Shown here one piece after another: positions 42,337-54,723 of a stretch of DNA of 64,000 nt. This stretch comes from Sophora flavescens (lineage: Eukaryota; Streptophyta; Magnoliopsida; Fabales; Fabaceae), in the NCBI GenBank assembly GCA_030762895.1, contig CM061064.1:134237402-134301401 (forward strand). Direction: 5' to 3'. The position numbers and the translations under genes are program-made. Below the pieces are notes generated by a model. The model was not told where the DNA came from and did not search any database. It was given only the letters and a program-made list of their open reading frames with translations. Numbering within the stretch: position 1 is the first letter of the stretch; each line of letters opens with the position of its first letter.

Positions 42337-43368
42337 GGTTAGGGTTAGGGTTTCAAAAATCAATTTGGGGATTTACAAAAGAGAAGAGGTTAGAGGTAAA
42401 ACTCTTACCCAAGGTGAAGAGGAGAGAACATGGTGGCTGAAGGTGGTGGTGATGGCGGCGGCGCGACGGAACAGCCGTGAACGGAGGAGTTTCGTGTCGG
42501 GACGCGTGTAGATCGCGACTGTCTTCTCCCTACGCGGCGCGATCGTCGTCCTTTCCACGCCAGGCGGTGGTCGACGACGTCGAATGGCGGAGCAACGGCT
42601 AGGACGTGCTCGGGACGAGCTGGGTCGCGGCTGAAGGATGGCAGCACCGCGCTCAAGGTGACGCGCACCACGACGGCAAGGAGCGGCTGGTAGCATGGCC
42701 GTGATGGTGGCCGGATGGCGGACTGGGCGGCGCTCCTGCGGTGGCTGGCTGCGGAGAGGAGAAGAAAGATGGAGAGAGGAGGAAGAAGAAAAAGAAAGAA
42801 GAAAGAAGAAAGAAAGAAAGAGAAGAAGCAGAGAAGAAAAGGGAGAAAGAGAGAGATAGCGTCGAGAAAAGAGAGAGAAAAGAGAGAAAATGGTTTTTAC
42901 TTAGTGATAGGTACAAAATGAGTGATAAATATTAGGCCTAAAATAAACATGTTTTTATTTTTTTGAATCTAAAAATAAAGATTGATAAAGATATAATTTC
43001 GAAATTCAAATTAGAGTAAAGATTAATAATTGAACTGATCCACTGAGAAAATACTCAGTCCAAAATTTAATCTCCGATAAATGTCAAACCAAATTATTTT
43101 TAACTCTAAAATTAAATAGAATGAGAATATGAAAATGCTTTTCTCTTAATCATATTATGTAAAATATTTTTCTGTACTGGTATATTAGTGACAATAACGT
43201 AATTATTGTCTAGTAAGCGTGCATTCACTGAATTGAGTCAGTGCTAACGCACCCAATAAAATAATTTGAAGAGAGTAATTTAATTACTCAAACTAAACCA
43301 CATAACATAATAAATTTAAACATCCAAATAAAATAATTAATCATAGGTGTAAAAACTAGGGTGTTACA

Positions 43369-44579
43369 TTACTACCCCTCTTAAAAAAATTTCGTCCTCG
43401 AAATTTCGTAGCTCAAAATTACACAGGATTTTGTAATCACACTTTAACTCTAAAATCTTGCTTTATATTCTCATCGCTTCATTCCTTTCATCTATAACAC
43501 CATAACAGGATCAATTCTTATGCCATTCTATTTATCCTTGAAACTTTTCACTACCGCATTAGCTCCACTACCTTTGATATTTCATCTTAGTCTACTAGAC
43601 TTTAAAGAACAAAATCAATGCTTAATCTCTTCACTTCTCATTATAGATCCATTAGAAAACTTTCTCCAATATCTAACTTTCACAGCTAACATCAAAACCA
43701 ACACTAACTTTACCATAACATCAATTAACCTTCTACTCAAGAGATGCAATCATAGTCTTAGTCCATTTGGGCTTAGTCTACTCTTTTAGTCATGCCAAAT
43801 TCTTTCTTTTCAAATCTCCAATCAAAACGTCATAACATTCCTGAAGGTAAACTGCTTTAATCTTCTTACTTTACAATCGTTCTCTTTTATCCTCGAAACT
43901 TCCACTACCACATTATTCCCACTATCTTCGACATTTCACCTTAGTATATCACACTCAAAGGACATAATCAACACTTAATCTTTTCACTTCTCAAGATTAT
44001 CTACCACCGCATCATATCTACTATTCTTGACATTCAATCTTAGTTCCTTAACACGCAATGGATGAGATTAAAACTTAGTCTCCTCTATTCTCGTTGTTGG
44101 TCTACTAGATAACCTTATTCAACTAACTCTCTTCATTAATACCAAGATGAACATTAACTTTACCACAACATGCATCAACTTCCTACTTAAGGTACACCAC
44201 TGCAGTTTCAATTCCTCCGAACGTAATCAAAATTTTCAGATTCCATCAAAATCACATACCCCAAGTCTTCTATCAAAACATCGTAATACTTCCTTAGATA
44301 AACTGAAATTAAAGAAGAACCTCGTTGGGCATGATTTTCAAATTCATCAACTTTGAACTCCTTCTGAAACTTAGTTTCTTTTGAATATATCCTACTACTC
44401 AAACTATGTCGTAATCATTCATTTCAATCTTAAAGAGCACGATAGCACTCCTTTATGCACTATAACCAAAAAGGAATCACCTCGTTTTGAATCATTCAAA
44501 ACCATAAATATTGAACTTCCCCATCAACTTAGTTTTCTCAAAAACTCCTTTTACTGCTTCTGTTCAACTTAGGGGAACT
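43369..44579 (-). other. PPT and repetitive 3' internal region
   Basis: The minus strand ends with TTTCGAGGACGAAATTT and a purine run before LTR Y. Further in, blocks such as ctcgaaacttccactaccac and ttcgacatttcaccttag recur with drift at about 43530, 43890 and 43990, a decayed tandem repeat. The ORFs (43520-44572) show no domain. Confidence 0.5.
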
Positions 44580-46170
44580 ACTATAGACATTTCTCTATAA
44601 ATCTCCAAACTAAAAAAAATAATCTTAACCCTGGATATTGATCATTACCATAGATTCCTTTAACAGTGTTCTGCCTCTATCAACATCTGATTCATAAAAA
44701 AAAATTCCTCACTTACTGTCATTGATCTTAAGGATTCACATCTTACTAGCGACAACTATACCTCAACAAATCTTTCATCATTTCTTGTCCATCCAGCTAA
44801 AAGGATGATCATAATCAAATACTACCCTTACTCCCAAGCCAACTTCCTAAGAATCATATTATTTCTATCACTCATCAACTCGAGTCGAGAGTGGTCCGTT
44901 GATATCAACCCCAACTTGGTCCTCAACACTTAGAGCGGATTTTCATGACAACATTGGTAAACTTCGGGTCTTCACTTTGAAACGAAATTTTGAAGATATT
45001 TCATGGTGTTTGGTCAGTCCTCTGATACCCATATCGGTTAGCTTATCCACTGCATAGTGGATGTTGACATGTAAGAAGGATGTTAACTTCGTCAGCTTGT
45101 CCACGATCTCTCGAAAAAAGATGAGTCTCTCAAAGGCCCTCGATAAATTCATAACGAAATCCGTCGCCACACTAACTTCTTGTCAAGGAATGTCTCAAGC
45201 GTCAAGTTATCTCTCTTTAACTATACTCGACTAACTCTAATATCCCGGTGTGAATCAGATACTCACCCTCATGACTCACGAGGTAGGTTACATGTCAATG
45301 ACATTTGGATGATATATAGGGTAAAGTTGATCAAGGATGACAAATCCTCTCGAACTATAATAAGGCATGGTCTTGGAGTTTACAAAAAGAAATTTTCCAG
45401 AAAAGAAGTTTCTTGATTTTCACTTTCTCAAAAGCTTAAAGAAGAATTTCATCAATTCGAAAGATACAGGAATATCCCGTATAGGAAAAGATTCTTCAAT
45501 TAGGTTCGAGAATGTAAAAATGCATGGCCAATATACATTTACAAACACGACTCTAATAGAGCTGCTCATTCCATTAGAATTTCCTCGGATAGTTTTAACT
45601 CTAAGAGTGTTCAACGTACTACAAGACGTTTGTCAAAGGATGATTTTAAAGGAATTTAATCTGACAAAACCGGACCGGGTCACATTTACCAAAAGTAAAA
45701 GTGACTAGCATGAGTTTCATCAAGAAGATTTTGTTACTAAGAAATTATTTGTCATAACTCGAGAAATAGTTATAACCAATTTAGAAGTCCTGATTTATTT
45801 CAAACCAACTCTGAAAAGTTTTGTCTGACACACGCAAGCTTGTTTCACTATGATTGTTTGATGAAACCATAAGGGCTCGAAGAATAAATGTTAACTGACA
45901 CCTTCATAAAGAATCAAAAAGTATAGTGAAGAGTCTTCTTAAACATGAGACACTCATTCTAAAAGTGAAGATTCGGATTGGCTTGTCTCGACTTCATACA
46001 ACCACGAAGGTCTTTCCTCATAAGGTAAGTCAACGGCTCCAAAATCTTAGACAGTTCCTCGACGAAACTTTGGAAATAACCCATTAACCTAACAACTATG
46101 GATTTTAGCCACTGTCTGCGGCCACTTTCACAAAAGTGACGCTTCATCCTAATGAGTAACACTGACACTC
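44580..46170 (-). pseudogene. Decayed gypsy pol (minus)
   Basis: At the 5' side (46168-45959) the minus frame reads FVEELSKILEPLTYLMRKD, a recognisable RT/RNase H connection (family form: GFSKIAAPLTRLTRKD). At 45170-44943 it reads DFVMNLSRAF and VDKLTKLTSFLHV, an integrase core remnant. Stops and frameshifts lie throughout. It is the inverted counterpart of 22309-23700; both share the same odd segments (for example around 22650-22910 and 45420-45708), so they descend from one already decayed or rearranged lineage. Confidence 0.65.
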
Positions 46171-46634
46171 CCCTCGGGACACACTTTGTCCCACAGACTG
46201 TTCTGACATCAATCTCCCCTTTAAGTCAACTCATCTAACTCGACTAACTTTGGAGGAGATATCCTACACGAGCCGATGGAGAACCGATTGAATCTAGGAA
46301 CTAGATCAATCAAACTCAACATCCTTCTCAGGGACAAACCCGAAACATTCTCAGGGAATACTCCCAAAAAATATTCCACAACGGGTACTTCATTCAAATG
46401 TTTGACACCATCCCAACAAAAGGATAAACGAACGTGTCAATATGAACCAACGCACCATTTACTAATCATGAGTTCTCATAAGGTCTCGACCAAAACAAAA
46501 CCCATCAAAACACATCCACTGGTGCGTTAGCACACATTGTTTCGACAAGGAAACAATTCAAGCAATGATCAAGCAAAGATCACAAAAAAAACATAATGGA
46601 CCTATTCCCCGAGTTATCGAAAGACTCGACCAGC

Positions 46635-46645
46635 TCTGATACCAC
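46635..46645 (-). other. Met-tRNA-type PBS (minus)
   Basis: The minus strand reads TGGTATCAGAG a few nt after the LTR end at 46650. It is a standard chromovirus PBS and fixes the orientation of the element to its left. Confidence 0.8.
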
Positions 46646-46649
46646 CAAC

Positions 46650-47323
46650 GTAACACCCCCCTTTGGTGCAATTGAATGATGAATGACGAATGTTGCAAAT
46701 AGCTTTCTTGCAAGATATTATAAAATGATGAATGACCATAAATAATAACACTATGCACATCAATCTCAAGTCTATTCTTCACATCATGACTCTAAAATTC
46801 TACACCAAAAAATTATTTAAATAAAACTATCTTTATTTTTAAATATTTTATGATGGTGTGATTTGAATACATCACTCTTCAAAATCACATTAAAAATATT
46901 AAAAATTGTACCAAATCTTATTTTGATAATTGTTGCTCGTCCCAGTTCCATTTATTTCTTGATCGTAAAAACCTATCGTATTTTATTTCGTCGATTTTCC
47001 CCCCGAAAATTTTATATCGAAAGAATTAATTTCTAAGATCATGGAATTAGTTAAAATATAGTTATACAAATTAAAATTTTATTTTGCATCACAAAAATTA
47101 TTTTTCGGGTCAGTAGAGTTTTACTGGCAGTGAAAAACTCAGATTAGAAACGTCTGAAATTTTCTACCGAAAATTCAACTGAACTTTCATGAAATAAAAT
47201 AATTTATAAGGATGAAACTTGGTTTATTAAAATAATTTCTTAACTTAAAATTTAAATATACTAATCATGCACATACATACATAAGAATAGATTATAGAAA
47301 GACAGAAAAATCGGGGTGATACA
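46650..47323 (-). repeat. Shortened X-type 5' LTR (674 bp)
   Basis: Its first about 600 bp (from 47323 downwards) match the first about 660 bp of LTR X (37817 to about 37160), including CCCCGATTTTTCTGTCTTTC and the inverted-repeat block at 47108-47134. It then jumps to a short LTR end (AAGGGGGGTGTTAC). An internal deletion of almost 4 kb relative to LTR X explains this. It abuts the Z LTR at 47324. Confidence 0.75.
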
Positions 47324-50300
47324 TATGGTTTCATTGTCCATCAAGGCACAATGATGCAACATCATAAATACTTGCCATCAAGAATTCAAGTCTAAATGCG
47401 TAGACACGTCTGCCCCAAAAACGCATGTAAAATGTTTTGTTCATGTCATTTTCTTTGTGTTCATTCTTTCCTTGTTGAAGCTCAAAGGCTCACGACCAAT
47501 CCAATGTTTAAATATTTAAGTTTATCAATCATCCCAATAAAACAGACTCCAAGTCAAAATGAGCAAATCACGAAATCTTGATCGATGCACCATATTTAGA
47601 TTCGTAGATTTTGGGGCACAAAAATCAATATCGCTTTTTATAGGACATCTAGTCCTTAACTTCACCTTTAGGACACATGATCCACATTTATAATATTTTC
47701 AAACATTTAGAATTTTCTTAGGTAAAAATTAGCAGTACTAAAATATTTTCACGATCACGTCCTCACTGTGACTCATAAAACACTCTTACACCATTAAATC
47801 ATTAAAATAATATTATTTTTAACTATTCTCCATTTTTACCTAATCAAATATTTAAGTAATATTATATTAATATTTTCCATCAATTAAAACTCTTTATTTC
47901 ATAAAAAACTTTTTAACGCTATTAACCTCGTAATTAATTTAGCACTGACCACTGTCAGGCTTTTCAATCCACAATCAACACCAATACTAACTTTATGCCA
48001 ATAATATAGCAAATAGCACAAATTATGACATGCATTAAAATACGATAATAATTAAATGCAGATAAATAATTAAAAGCAGATAATTAAAACCAGATAATCC
48101 TAACTATGTAAAATAACAAATACACCCAAATAAATTACACAGACCACAAACAAATTGCATACAGCTATCGGAAAAACCCCTTAGGTACTCCCCTTACCTC
48201 TTGAAGATTTTTCCTTCTAAATTTAAGTTCTACCAAATGTCCGATCTCCGCAAATCACGTACATGATTCCCACAACAATTTATCCTTCAACAAACCACAA
48301 CGAATAATTATCAATTAAACAACTAAAAACCCTATTTTCCTTTATGATGGGTACGTCCATGAGGTGTTTTGATGGCTAAAATTTTCAAAAATTCTTAAGC
48401 TCTTGGATTAATGATTCATAAGCTCTTGCAACATAAGATCAATGATCAAAACACAAAGATTGAAATAAAATCTTCTAACTCCACATAGAGTTAGGTTCAG
48501 CCATGACTAGATTAAAACTAGATAATTCTAACTACGTAAAATAACAAATACACCCAAATAAATTATACAGACCTCACACAATTTGCATACAACTATCGAA
48601 AAAACCCCACAAGTACTCCCCTTACCTCTTGAAGATTTTTCCTTCTAAATTTATGTTCCGTCAAACGTCCGATCTCCGCAAATCACGTACACGATTTACA
48701 CAATAATTTATCCTTCAACAAACCGCAACAAATAATAATCAATCAAACAACTAAATACCCTATTTTCCTATATGATGGGTTCGGCCATGAGGTGTTTTGA
48801 TGACTAAATTTTCAAAAATTCATAAGCTCTTGGATTGATGATTCATACGCTCTTGCAACATAAGATCAATGATCAAAACTCAAAGATTGAAATAAAATCC
48901 TCTAACTCCACATAGAGTTAGGTTCGGCCATGACTAGATAAGCTAGCTAGATCTAGAGATCTCAAAATTTCACATACTCTTAGATCCATGTCCTTAGAGT
49001 AGTATAGAGTTAAGATAAATTATCATAAGTTGAAAAATGAAACAAAATCTTTCAACTCTTCAAGAACATAGTTTCGGTCATGAACAAAACAATAGGTTAG
49101 AGATTTTATTTTGATTCAACAACTTGGATTCAATACATACATGAGTTAGAAGGATTAAATCATGTATAATTTTACAAGAAAAATGAAACAAAGTTCCTCC
49201 ACCTATAACAACTAGGTTTCAGTTTTGATAGGTTAAATAGGAAGGAAGTTTTTGCTTGATGCATACTTTTGGATCTTAAATATAGAGATGATAATAAGAT
49301 CATAGAAATTGGTTTCATGATCATAGGATTTTTCTAGGATTTTCTATGAATTTTCAAAGTTCTAGATCTAAGAATTTCAAATGATGATCATGGTCTTGAA
49401 ACATGAATATGAATGAAGAACATAGTGATGATTAAGTGATAAGAGCATGGTATACTTCTTGAAGATTGAAAATGAGCAAGGAATCAGGTGGTTCCTTCAC
49501 AAAATTGGCTTTGGAAACTTAAGGTTTTTGAGAAAAAGATGAACAACCTTCATGAAGAAGATGAAAGTCTACCTTAAATAGCAATGGAATGGGCTCCCAA
49601 GATGGGTTGGGCCATGGGAAACTATGGACAAAAGGGTCCAAGCCGTAAAATTTTAGGTACAAGGTTGTAATATTACAAAATGGCAATGTTGTGATAAAAT
49701 GACAACTTAAGGACATAAAGGTAATTTCCCTCAAAAGCCATCATGAAAAACATGTGGTGAGGATTGGTTGGAGGTGTGGCTGATTTGTGTCCACAAAACA
49801 AGAGGAAGTAGCCAATTTGAACTTGTCTTGCCTTAACCATGGTTAAATTTTAACCAAGATAGGTTAAGTTAGGGGTATTTTGGTCTTTTCACGCTTAAAC
49901 TCATCATTACATAAATTAAATGCTAAGTGAGTCACCCCTATGACTCACCGCCCTAGGTGGCTAGATATCTCAGCATCCGATGTCAGGTTTTGTCTCTGCA
50001 TGTCTGTTCTCAACTCCGTCGATTACCCGATTTAGGTTTTTACGCCCGAATCAAATATAATAACCTATTTATTTTGAAAATTTTCAAAATAACCTATACC
50101 CTTAGAAATGAGATATAAAAATGCTCCATTTCGTTATCGAGTCAAAATTAGGTTTTCTGATCAGTAAAATCTTATTGTCAGTGAAAACGCAGACCGGGTT
50201 CCGTTTGAATTTTCAACCACAAATTTAACCGTATACTTATAAAAATAAGTATAATATGAATATGACTTTGGTTTTCCCAAAATCATTTTCTAAGTTTCAG

Positions 50301-50366
50301 ATAAAAATATAAACATTTATTTATATTTATACCAATCTAAGAAAGCAGAAAAATCGGGGTGTTACA
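47324..50366 (-). repeat. 3' LTR of element Z, end cut off
   Basis: Starts (minus) TGTAACACCCCGATTTTTCTG at 50366 and is truncated at 47324 by the X-type LTR; the missing end corresponds to 52366-53168 in the Z 5' LTR. It is related to the G1 LTR (shared blocks around 49940-50220). It contains a 428-bp tandem duplication (48083-48940). Confidence 0.8.
48083..48940 (-). repeat. 428-bp tandem duplication in Z 3' LTR
   Basis: 48083-48510 and 48511-48940 are near-identical direct copies (attaaaac-cagataat.. to ..ggttcagccatgactaga). The Z 5' LTR carries a single copy (about 63290-63722), so the duplication arose after insertion or was lost in one LTR. Confidence 0.85.
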
Positions 50367-51240
50367 TTACTACCCCACTAAAAAAATTTCGTCCTCGAAA
50401 TTTTGTGACTCAAAGCTAGACATGATTTTCTTAATCCCAAGGTCTTACTTTCACAAGAAGGTAGGTAATTATAGAAGAACTTTGTCAATCTAAAAAGAAT
50501 ATGTTCAGTATGTAAAAAGATTCTTTACTAGGTTCGTGAGTGTAAAAATTCATAGCTATTACATATTTACAACCATGCCTCTAATAAAGTTCTTTCTTTC
50601 ACAAGAATTCCTAGTGGATTAGGAACTCAAAACGAATAATTCCTACTCATTAGAGGATTTATTCTTTGAACAAGAGATTTATAAAACGACAATTTAAAAT
50701 GACAATATTCAAACTGGATCACTTTCACCAAAAGTAAAAGTCACTAGACCAAGTCTCATCTAGAAACTTCTTTTATCAAGAAAATGTCTATCCCGAACAA
50801 CAATAGGACAGTTCACAAGAATAAAATTCCACAATACTTGGTTCAAAGATTGAAGTTTGAAAATATTTAGAAAAGGAATGATCTGACCCTAAAAATCTAG
50901 ACTGATCACATCAATCAAAATAAAAATGACTGGAATAAATTTCCTTCAAGAAACCTTTATTCTCAAAAAGTCATAGATATTATATATCAACTAAATGGAC
51001 TAACAACATAAAAGACTTTAAAGAGTCAAATACTCAAGGATACCTACATATGATTTTACTTAGATCCCATTACAAACTTAACATGTACTAGTCATTAAAA
51101 CAAGCATCTTACATAAAATATTCCTATGCACAACTACACCTTTGGTTCATGATTCGATTACTAAAAATTCTGAAGAACTCAGTATCTGTCTTCTATAAGA
51201 CCTTCAGGTTGTGAAGTTTTCAACACTACTCCTGATGTAG
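50367..51240 (-). pseudogene. Z internal remnant with pol deleted
   Basis: Begins at the PPT (minus strand TTTCGAGGACGAAATTTTTTT, then GTGGGGTAGTAA). It contains diverged copies of the decayed segment seen near 22800 and 45500 (ttcgtgagtgtaaaaattcat..). No open frame. The usual 4 kb or so of pol is absent. Confidence 0.5.
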
Positions 51241-51279
51241 ACTCTTCCCTTTGTCATCAGTTTATTGGTTCTTGTGTTG

Positions 51280-51940
51280 TTGACAATTTTTACAAACCTT
51301 GGTGCATTACAATCCTTTGATAAGTGTCCTACTTGATCACAATTGAAACATTTAACTCCTCTTACCAGACAAGTTTAAGCCATATGTTTTGGGTCTCCAT
51401 ACTTGTAACATCTTCTGACTTGGCCTTGGCTTTGGTTCTTTTGGCCTCCACTTCCTGATGCAAAGACATGATAAGGTTACTGATTCTGATCATTTCCTGG
51501 GGGTCGAAAATAAGGTTTCATCTGGTTTTACTTCCCCTTCTTATTCTCCTTGTGAAATTGGAATCGAGATGGTCCGCCGGCATTAACCCGATTGTCTTTA
51601 CCTTTCCCTTTCTGTTCCACTTTCCGGCACTTTTCCACTAAAGCTTTAAAGTTGTTAATTTCAAGCGGTAGCACAGACTCTTTGATTTCGTATCGTAGGC
51701 GTCCTTTGAATCTCTTACGTTCCCAACCATCATCAGATTGAGTTTGGAAGAAACGGAAATACTTGACTAGAAATTCAAACTTCGTGGTATATTCATCCAT
51801 GGATAGTTCGTTCTGTTGTAATCGTAAGAACTCCAGTCCCTTCTCAACTCTGGCGTGCTGAGGAAAATACTTATCCAGGAAAACAGTGCGGAAAACACTC
51901 CAAGTATATTCCTGGCTACCCGCTTTCAGTATGTGTCTAA
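51280..51940 (-). pseudogene. gag: gag of element Z
   Basis: A minus-strand frame open from about 51940 to 51528 reads FRTVFLDKYFPQHARVEKG and EYTTKFEFLVKYF, the C-terminal half of the retrotransposon gag core, then KALVEKCRKVEQKGKGK and RVNAGGPSRF. After a stop, two knuckles follow at about 51430-51300: the first broken (CYKYGDPKHMA, a stop, then TC) and the second intact (CFNCDQVGHLSKDC). It is homologous to but distinct from G1 gag, and no longer functional. Confidence 0.75.
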
Positions 51941-52351
51941 TATCCGCCTACCAGCATCCTGCATCTCCGAAAAGCAGAGAAAGAGCATACCACATCTTTG
52001 TTGCTTACATAATCACGATCATCATCATGATCACATCTACGTCCATGTCCAATTCCTGGTACCATAACTGACCTACAAGACAAACTCAGTCAGTCCGCAA
52101 CCAGAAACTGAAATGAATACTTATGTGTCTAAAACACATCACTTCTAAGAAGTAATCCGATCAATGTACCATCTATTGTTCATAGATTCTTACAAGGTCT
52201 CAACTACATCAAAACCTATCAAAACGCACCTACTTATGTACTATCATACATTGTTTCGACAAAGAAACAATTGAAGCAAGGTCCAATCGGAGATCATACA
52301 ACAAAAACCTAACAGACCTATTCCCCAAGGTTCCCGAAAGACTCAACCAAC
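51941..52351 (-). other. Z leader and gag N-terminal remnant
   Basis: Between the PBS and the open gag segment. The gag start and first helix are not readable; several stops are present. Confidence 0.45.
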
Positions 52352-52362
52352 TCTGATACCAC
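52352..52362 (-). other. Z primer binding site
   Basis: The minus strand reads TGGTATCAGAG, 3 nt after the LTR end (GGGGGTGTTATA). Confidence 0.8.
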
Positions 52363-52365
52363 TCT

Positions 52366-53609
52366 ATAACACCCCCTTGGGCATTGCTTTGTGAACACGT
52401 GCGGAAATAAATTAAAAGGAAAATTTGCTGGTTGCTTTCGAAAATTGATTTATTTGAAGTCAAAATCTGGGTGTAAAATTTTTTCTTCTTATTACTTCGA
52501 AAAATTGTGATACACACAACAAAAAGCAGTACGCTTACTCTATACTCGACCACATACATACACCAACTTTTATTTATAAACAAACCTTCAACCATGTATA
52601 AGTTTTTCTTAATAGTCTTTTCTTATGAACTATATGAAAACTATCAAGACCTACGTACTAAACTTTTTAAATCATACATCCTCAAACACAAACCTAAACT
52701 GGTCGCTCTACCAGACACTCACTGATAAGACTCCATGATCATCCCTATGATCACACATCTCTTCCCGCAATCCGGGCTTAAGTCTCCAAGTGACTTAAGG
52801 AACTCTTCATCCACATCTGCACTCGTGTACCAAGGTACAACAGCAAAGCTAGAAGAACAAGTATATGTAAGGGTGAGAACCAATATATGGATTTTAAAAT
52901 GATAACCATATGCACGACACACAAACATCATTTAACTTGTATATTCAAAATAAACAAGTATTTATCAAAGGGTTTCATGCCAGATAGTCGTTGTCGTTTA
53001 AAAAATGACACTTCAATATTCATCATCTAAATTTTGTACTTTAATCTCCCGGAGATTCACTCACCAAATAAATGAGCTGGTCAAGCTCTCGTTGCCAAAT
53101 AAGGCATACCGGATTTAAATTAACCATAGCACTGTCCAAAACGAGGCACGATGGTTACTATTTATAGTATATGGTTTCATTGTCCATCAAGGCACAATGA
53201 TGCAACACCATGAATACTTACCATCAAGAATTCAAGTCCAAATGCATAGGCATGTCTGCCCCAAAAATGCATGTAAAACGTTTTGTTCACGTCATTTTCT
53301 TTGTGTTCATTCTTTCTTTGTCGAAGCTCAAAGGCTCACGACCAATCCAATGTTTAAACATTTAAGTTTATCAATCATTCCAATAAAACAGTCTCCAAGT
53401 CAAAATGTGCAAATCATGAAATCTAGACTGATGCACCATATTTTGATTCGGAGATTTTGGTGCTCAAAAATCAATATCATAGAATACTAGACCCCGACGT
53501 CTCAGCAACTAGGTTCGTCTTTCAATTTAAAAACATTTTCGTTCTATGAAACACAAATCAAAAACAAAACCTCCTCAACTTATCCAAGTTGTCGGAAATA
53601 GCACCATTG
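52366..53609 (-). repeat. 5' LTR of Z, proximal part
   Basis: LTR end next to the PBS. 53168 onwards matches 47327 onwards in the Z 3' LTR. It is interrupted at 53609 by the LINE and resumes near 62605. Confidence 0.8.
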
Positions 53610-53784
53610 TTTTTTTTAATAAAAGGCTAGGCATGCAAAGGCATCACAATAGAGAAAGGCATCCCAACTAGGTTGGCACCCTAGACCCTACCAATCATCT
53701 GCAGCACGCCTAAAAGATAATATTAATAGAAAATAGAAAAACAAGGAGAAAACATGGGGGGACTAGGCCATGACCCATGGAGAA

Positions 53785-54372
53785 CTATCTAAACCTAAAC
53801 TGAGGTAACCCCAGTTTATCATGATAGAAATCATACTTAACAAAATCTGGAAATGTATCCCACCAAGTGTAACTAGAACCATTAGCACCAAAAAAAGCTA
53901 ACTTATCGGCACAATGGTTACCCTCTCTAAAAATATGCGTAAAGATTAAATTCAATTGATCACCAATCTTCATGCAATTTCTCCATCTGCCTCTAATTTT
54001 CCAAGGGACTAAAGAGTGAGATTTAGTGGAAGCAATCACCAAAGTAGAGTCACACTCAAACCAAATGTTTTTCCAACCTCTCTTTGAAGCTAACTCTATA
54101 GCAAGTATGATAGCACTAAGCTCAGCATGAAAAGCAGTTGTAATACCAACATAGGAGGAGAAACAACCAAAGGAATCTCCTAGGGAGTTTCTGAAAATGC
54201 CACCAGCACCAGCATGGCCAGGATATCCCTTAGCAGCCCCATCAGTGTTGCACTTCAACCAACCAAAAGAGGGTGGAAACCAATCCACTTGTTTAATAGA
54301 AGGAGTTTTTGGAGCATGAGTTGCTATGGCAAAGCCTTTTAGCACCTGAAACTCCTCAATTGAGTTGAACAT
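53785..54372 (-). CDS. LINE RNase H domain
   Basis: A plant-L1 C-terminal RNase H (RVT_3 type) that degrades RNA in RNA-DNA hybrids during target-primed reverse transcription. The open 195-codon segment has the catalytic set in order: D in KCNTDGAAKG, E in FHAELSAIILA, D in FECDSTLVIA and the D of HCADKLAFFG. The N-terminal residues (FNSIEEFQVLK) are the usual linker. It is intact as a domain, but its ORF is separated from the RT by stops. The stop at 53785 is the natural LINE ORF2 end. Confidence 0.88.
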   Translation of the reverse strand: MFNSIEEFQVLKGFAIATHAPKTPSIKQVDWFPPSFGWLKCNTDGAAKGYPGHAGAGGIFRNSLGDSFGCFSSYVGITTAFHAELSAIILAIELASKRGWKNIWFECDSTLVIASTKSHSLVPWKIRGRWRNCMKIGDQLNLIFTHIFREGNHCADKLAFFGANGSSYTWWDTFPDFVKYDFYHDKLGLPQFRFR

Positions 54373-54723
54373 ATGGCCTTTTGATAAGGAACCAACTAAA
54401 GAGGTTTGAGCAAAGATTATAGTGCAGGCTGATCTCCAACTAATATTGACATTACTAAATCTCCTTTAGTTCCTGCAAAACCAGATGGTCCATATTCTAT
54501 TAAGAATTGCTGCGAAGTACACATCCTTCAATTACGGGCTGCACTTAGCATCACAAACTTTCAGAACATCCAAGGTTGAGTTGTAGTTAATTGAACAATT
54601 TAACTTACTTTACATCCACAACCATGTTTGGACAGCAAATTGGCATTCAAAGAATAAATGCTGAGAAGATTCATCATGATTGCCACAAAGACAGCACATA
54701 GAAACAGACACATAGCCTCTAAT

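Larger units (their letters stand above)
38287..43368 (-). repeat. LTR Y (minus), containing a hAT-type element
   Basis: 5082 bp including 1.5 kb of hAT insertion. Minus sense starts TGTAACACCCTAG at 43368 and ends GGGGGCGTTACA at 38287. PPT sequence on its upstream side (43369-43390) shows it is a 3' LTR. The flanks (atcgt / ttact) are not duplicated, so it is not a simple solo-LTR insertion. A GC-rich segment at 42430-42760 gives overlapping ORFs on both strands with no recognisable product. Confidence 0.75.

Noticed and set aside
41949..42696. Several overlapping ORFs on both strands
   Set aside because: GC-rich, stop-poor sequence in the hAT-type element and LTR Y; Arg/Pro/Ser-rich translations with no domain.
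38287..43368. LTR Y as a simple solo LTR
   Set aside because: The flanking 5 bp are not duplicated and a PPT region adjoins its upstream side.
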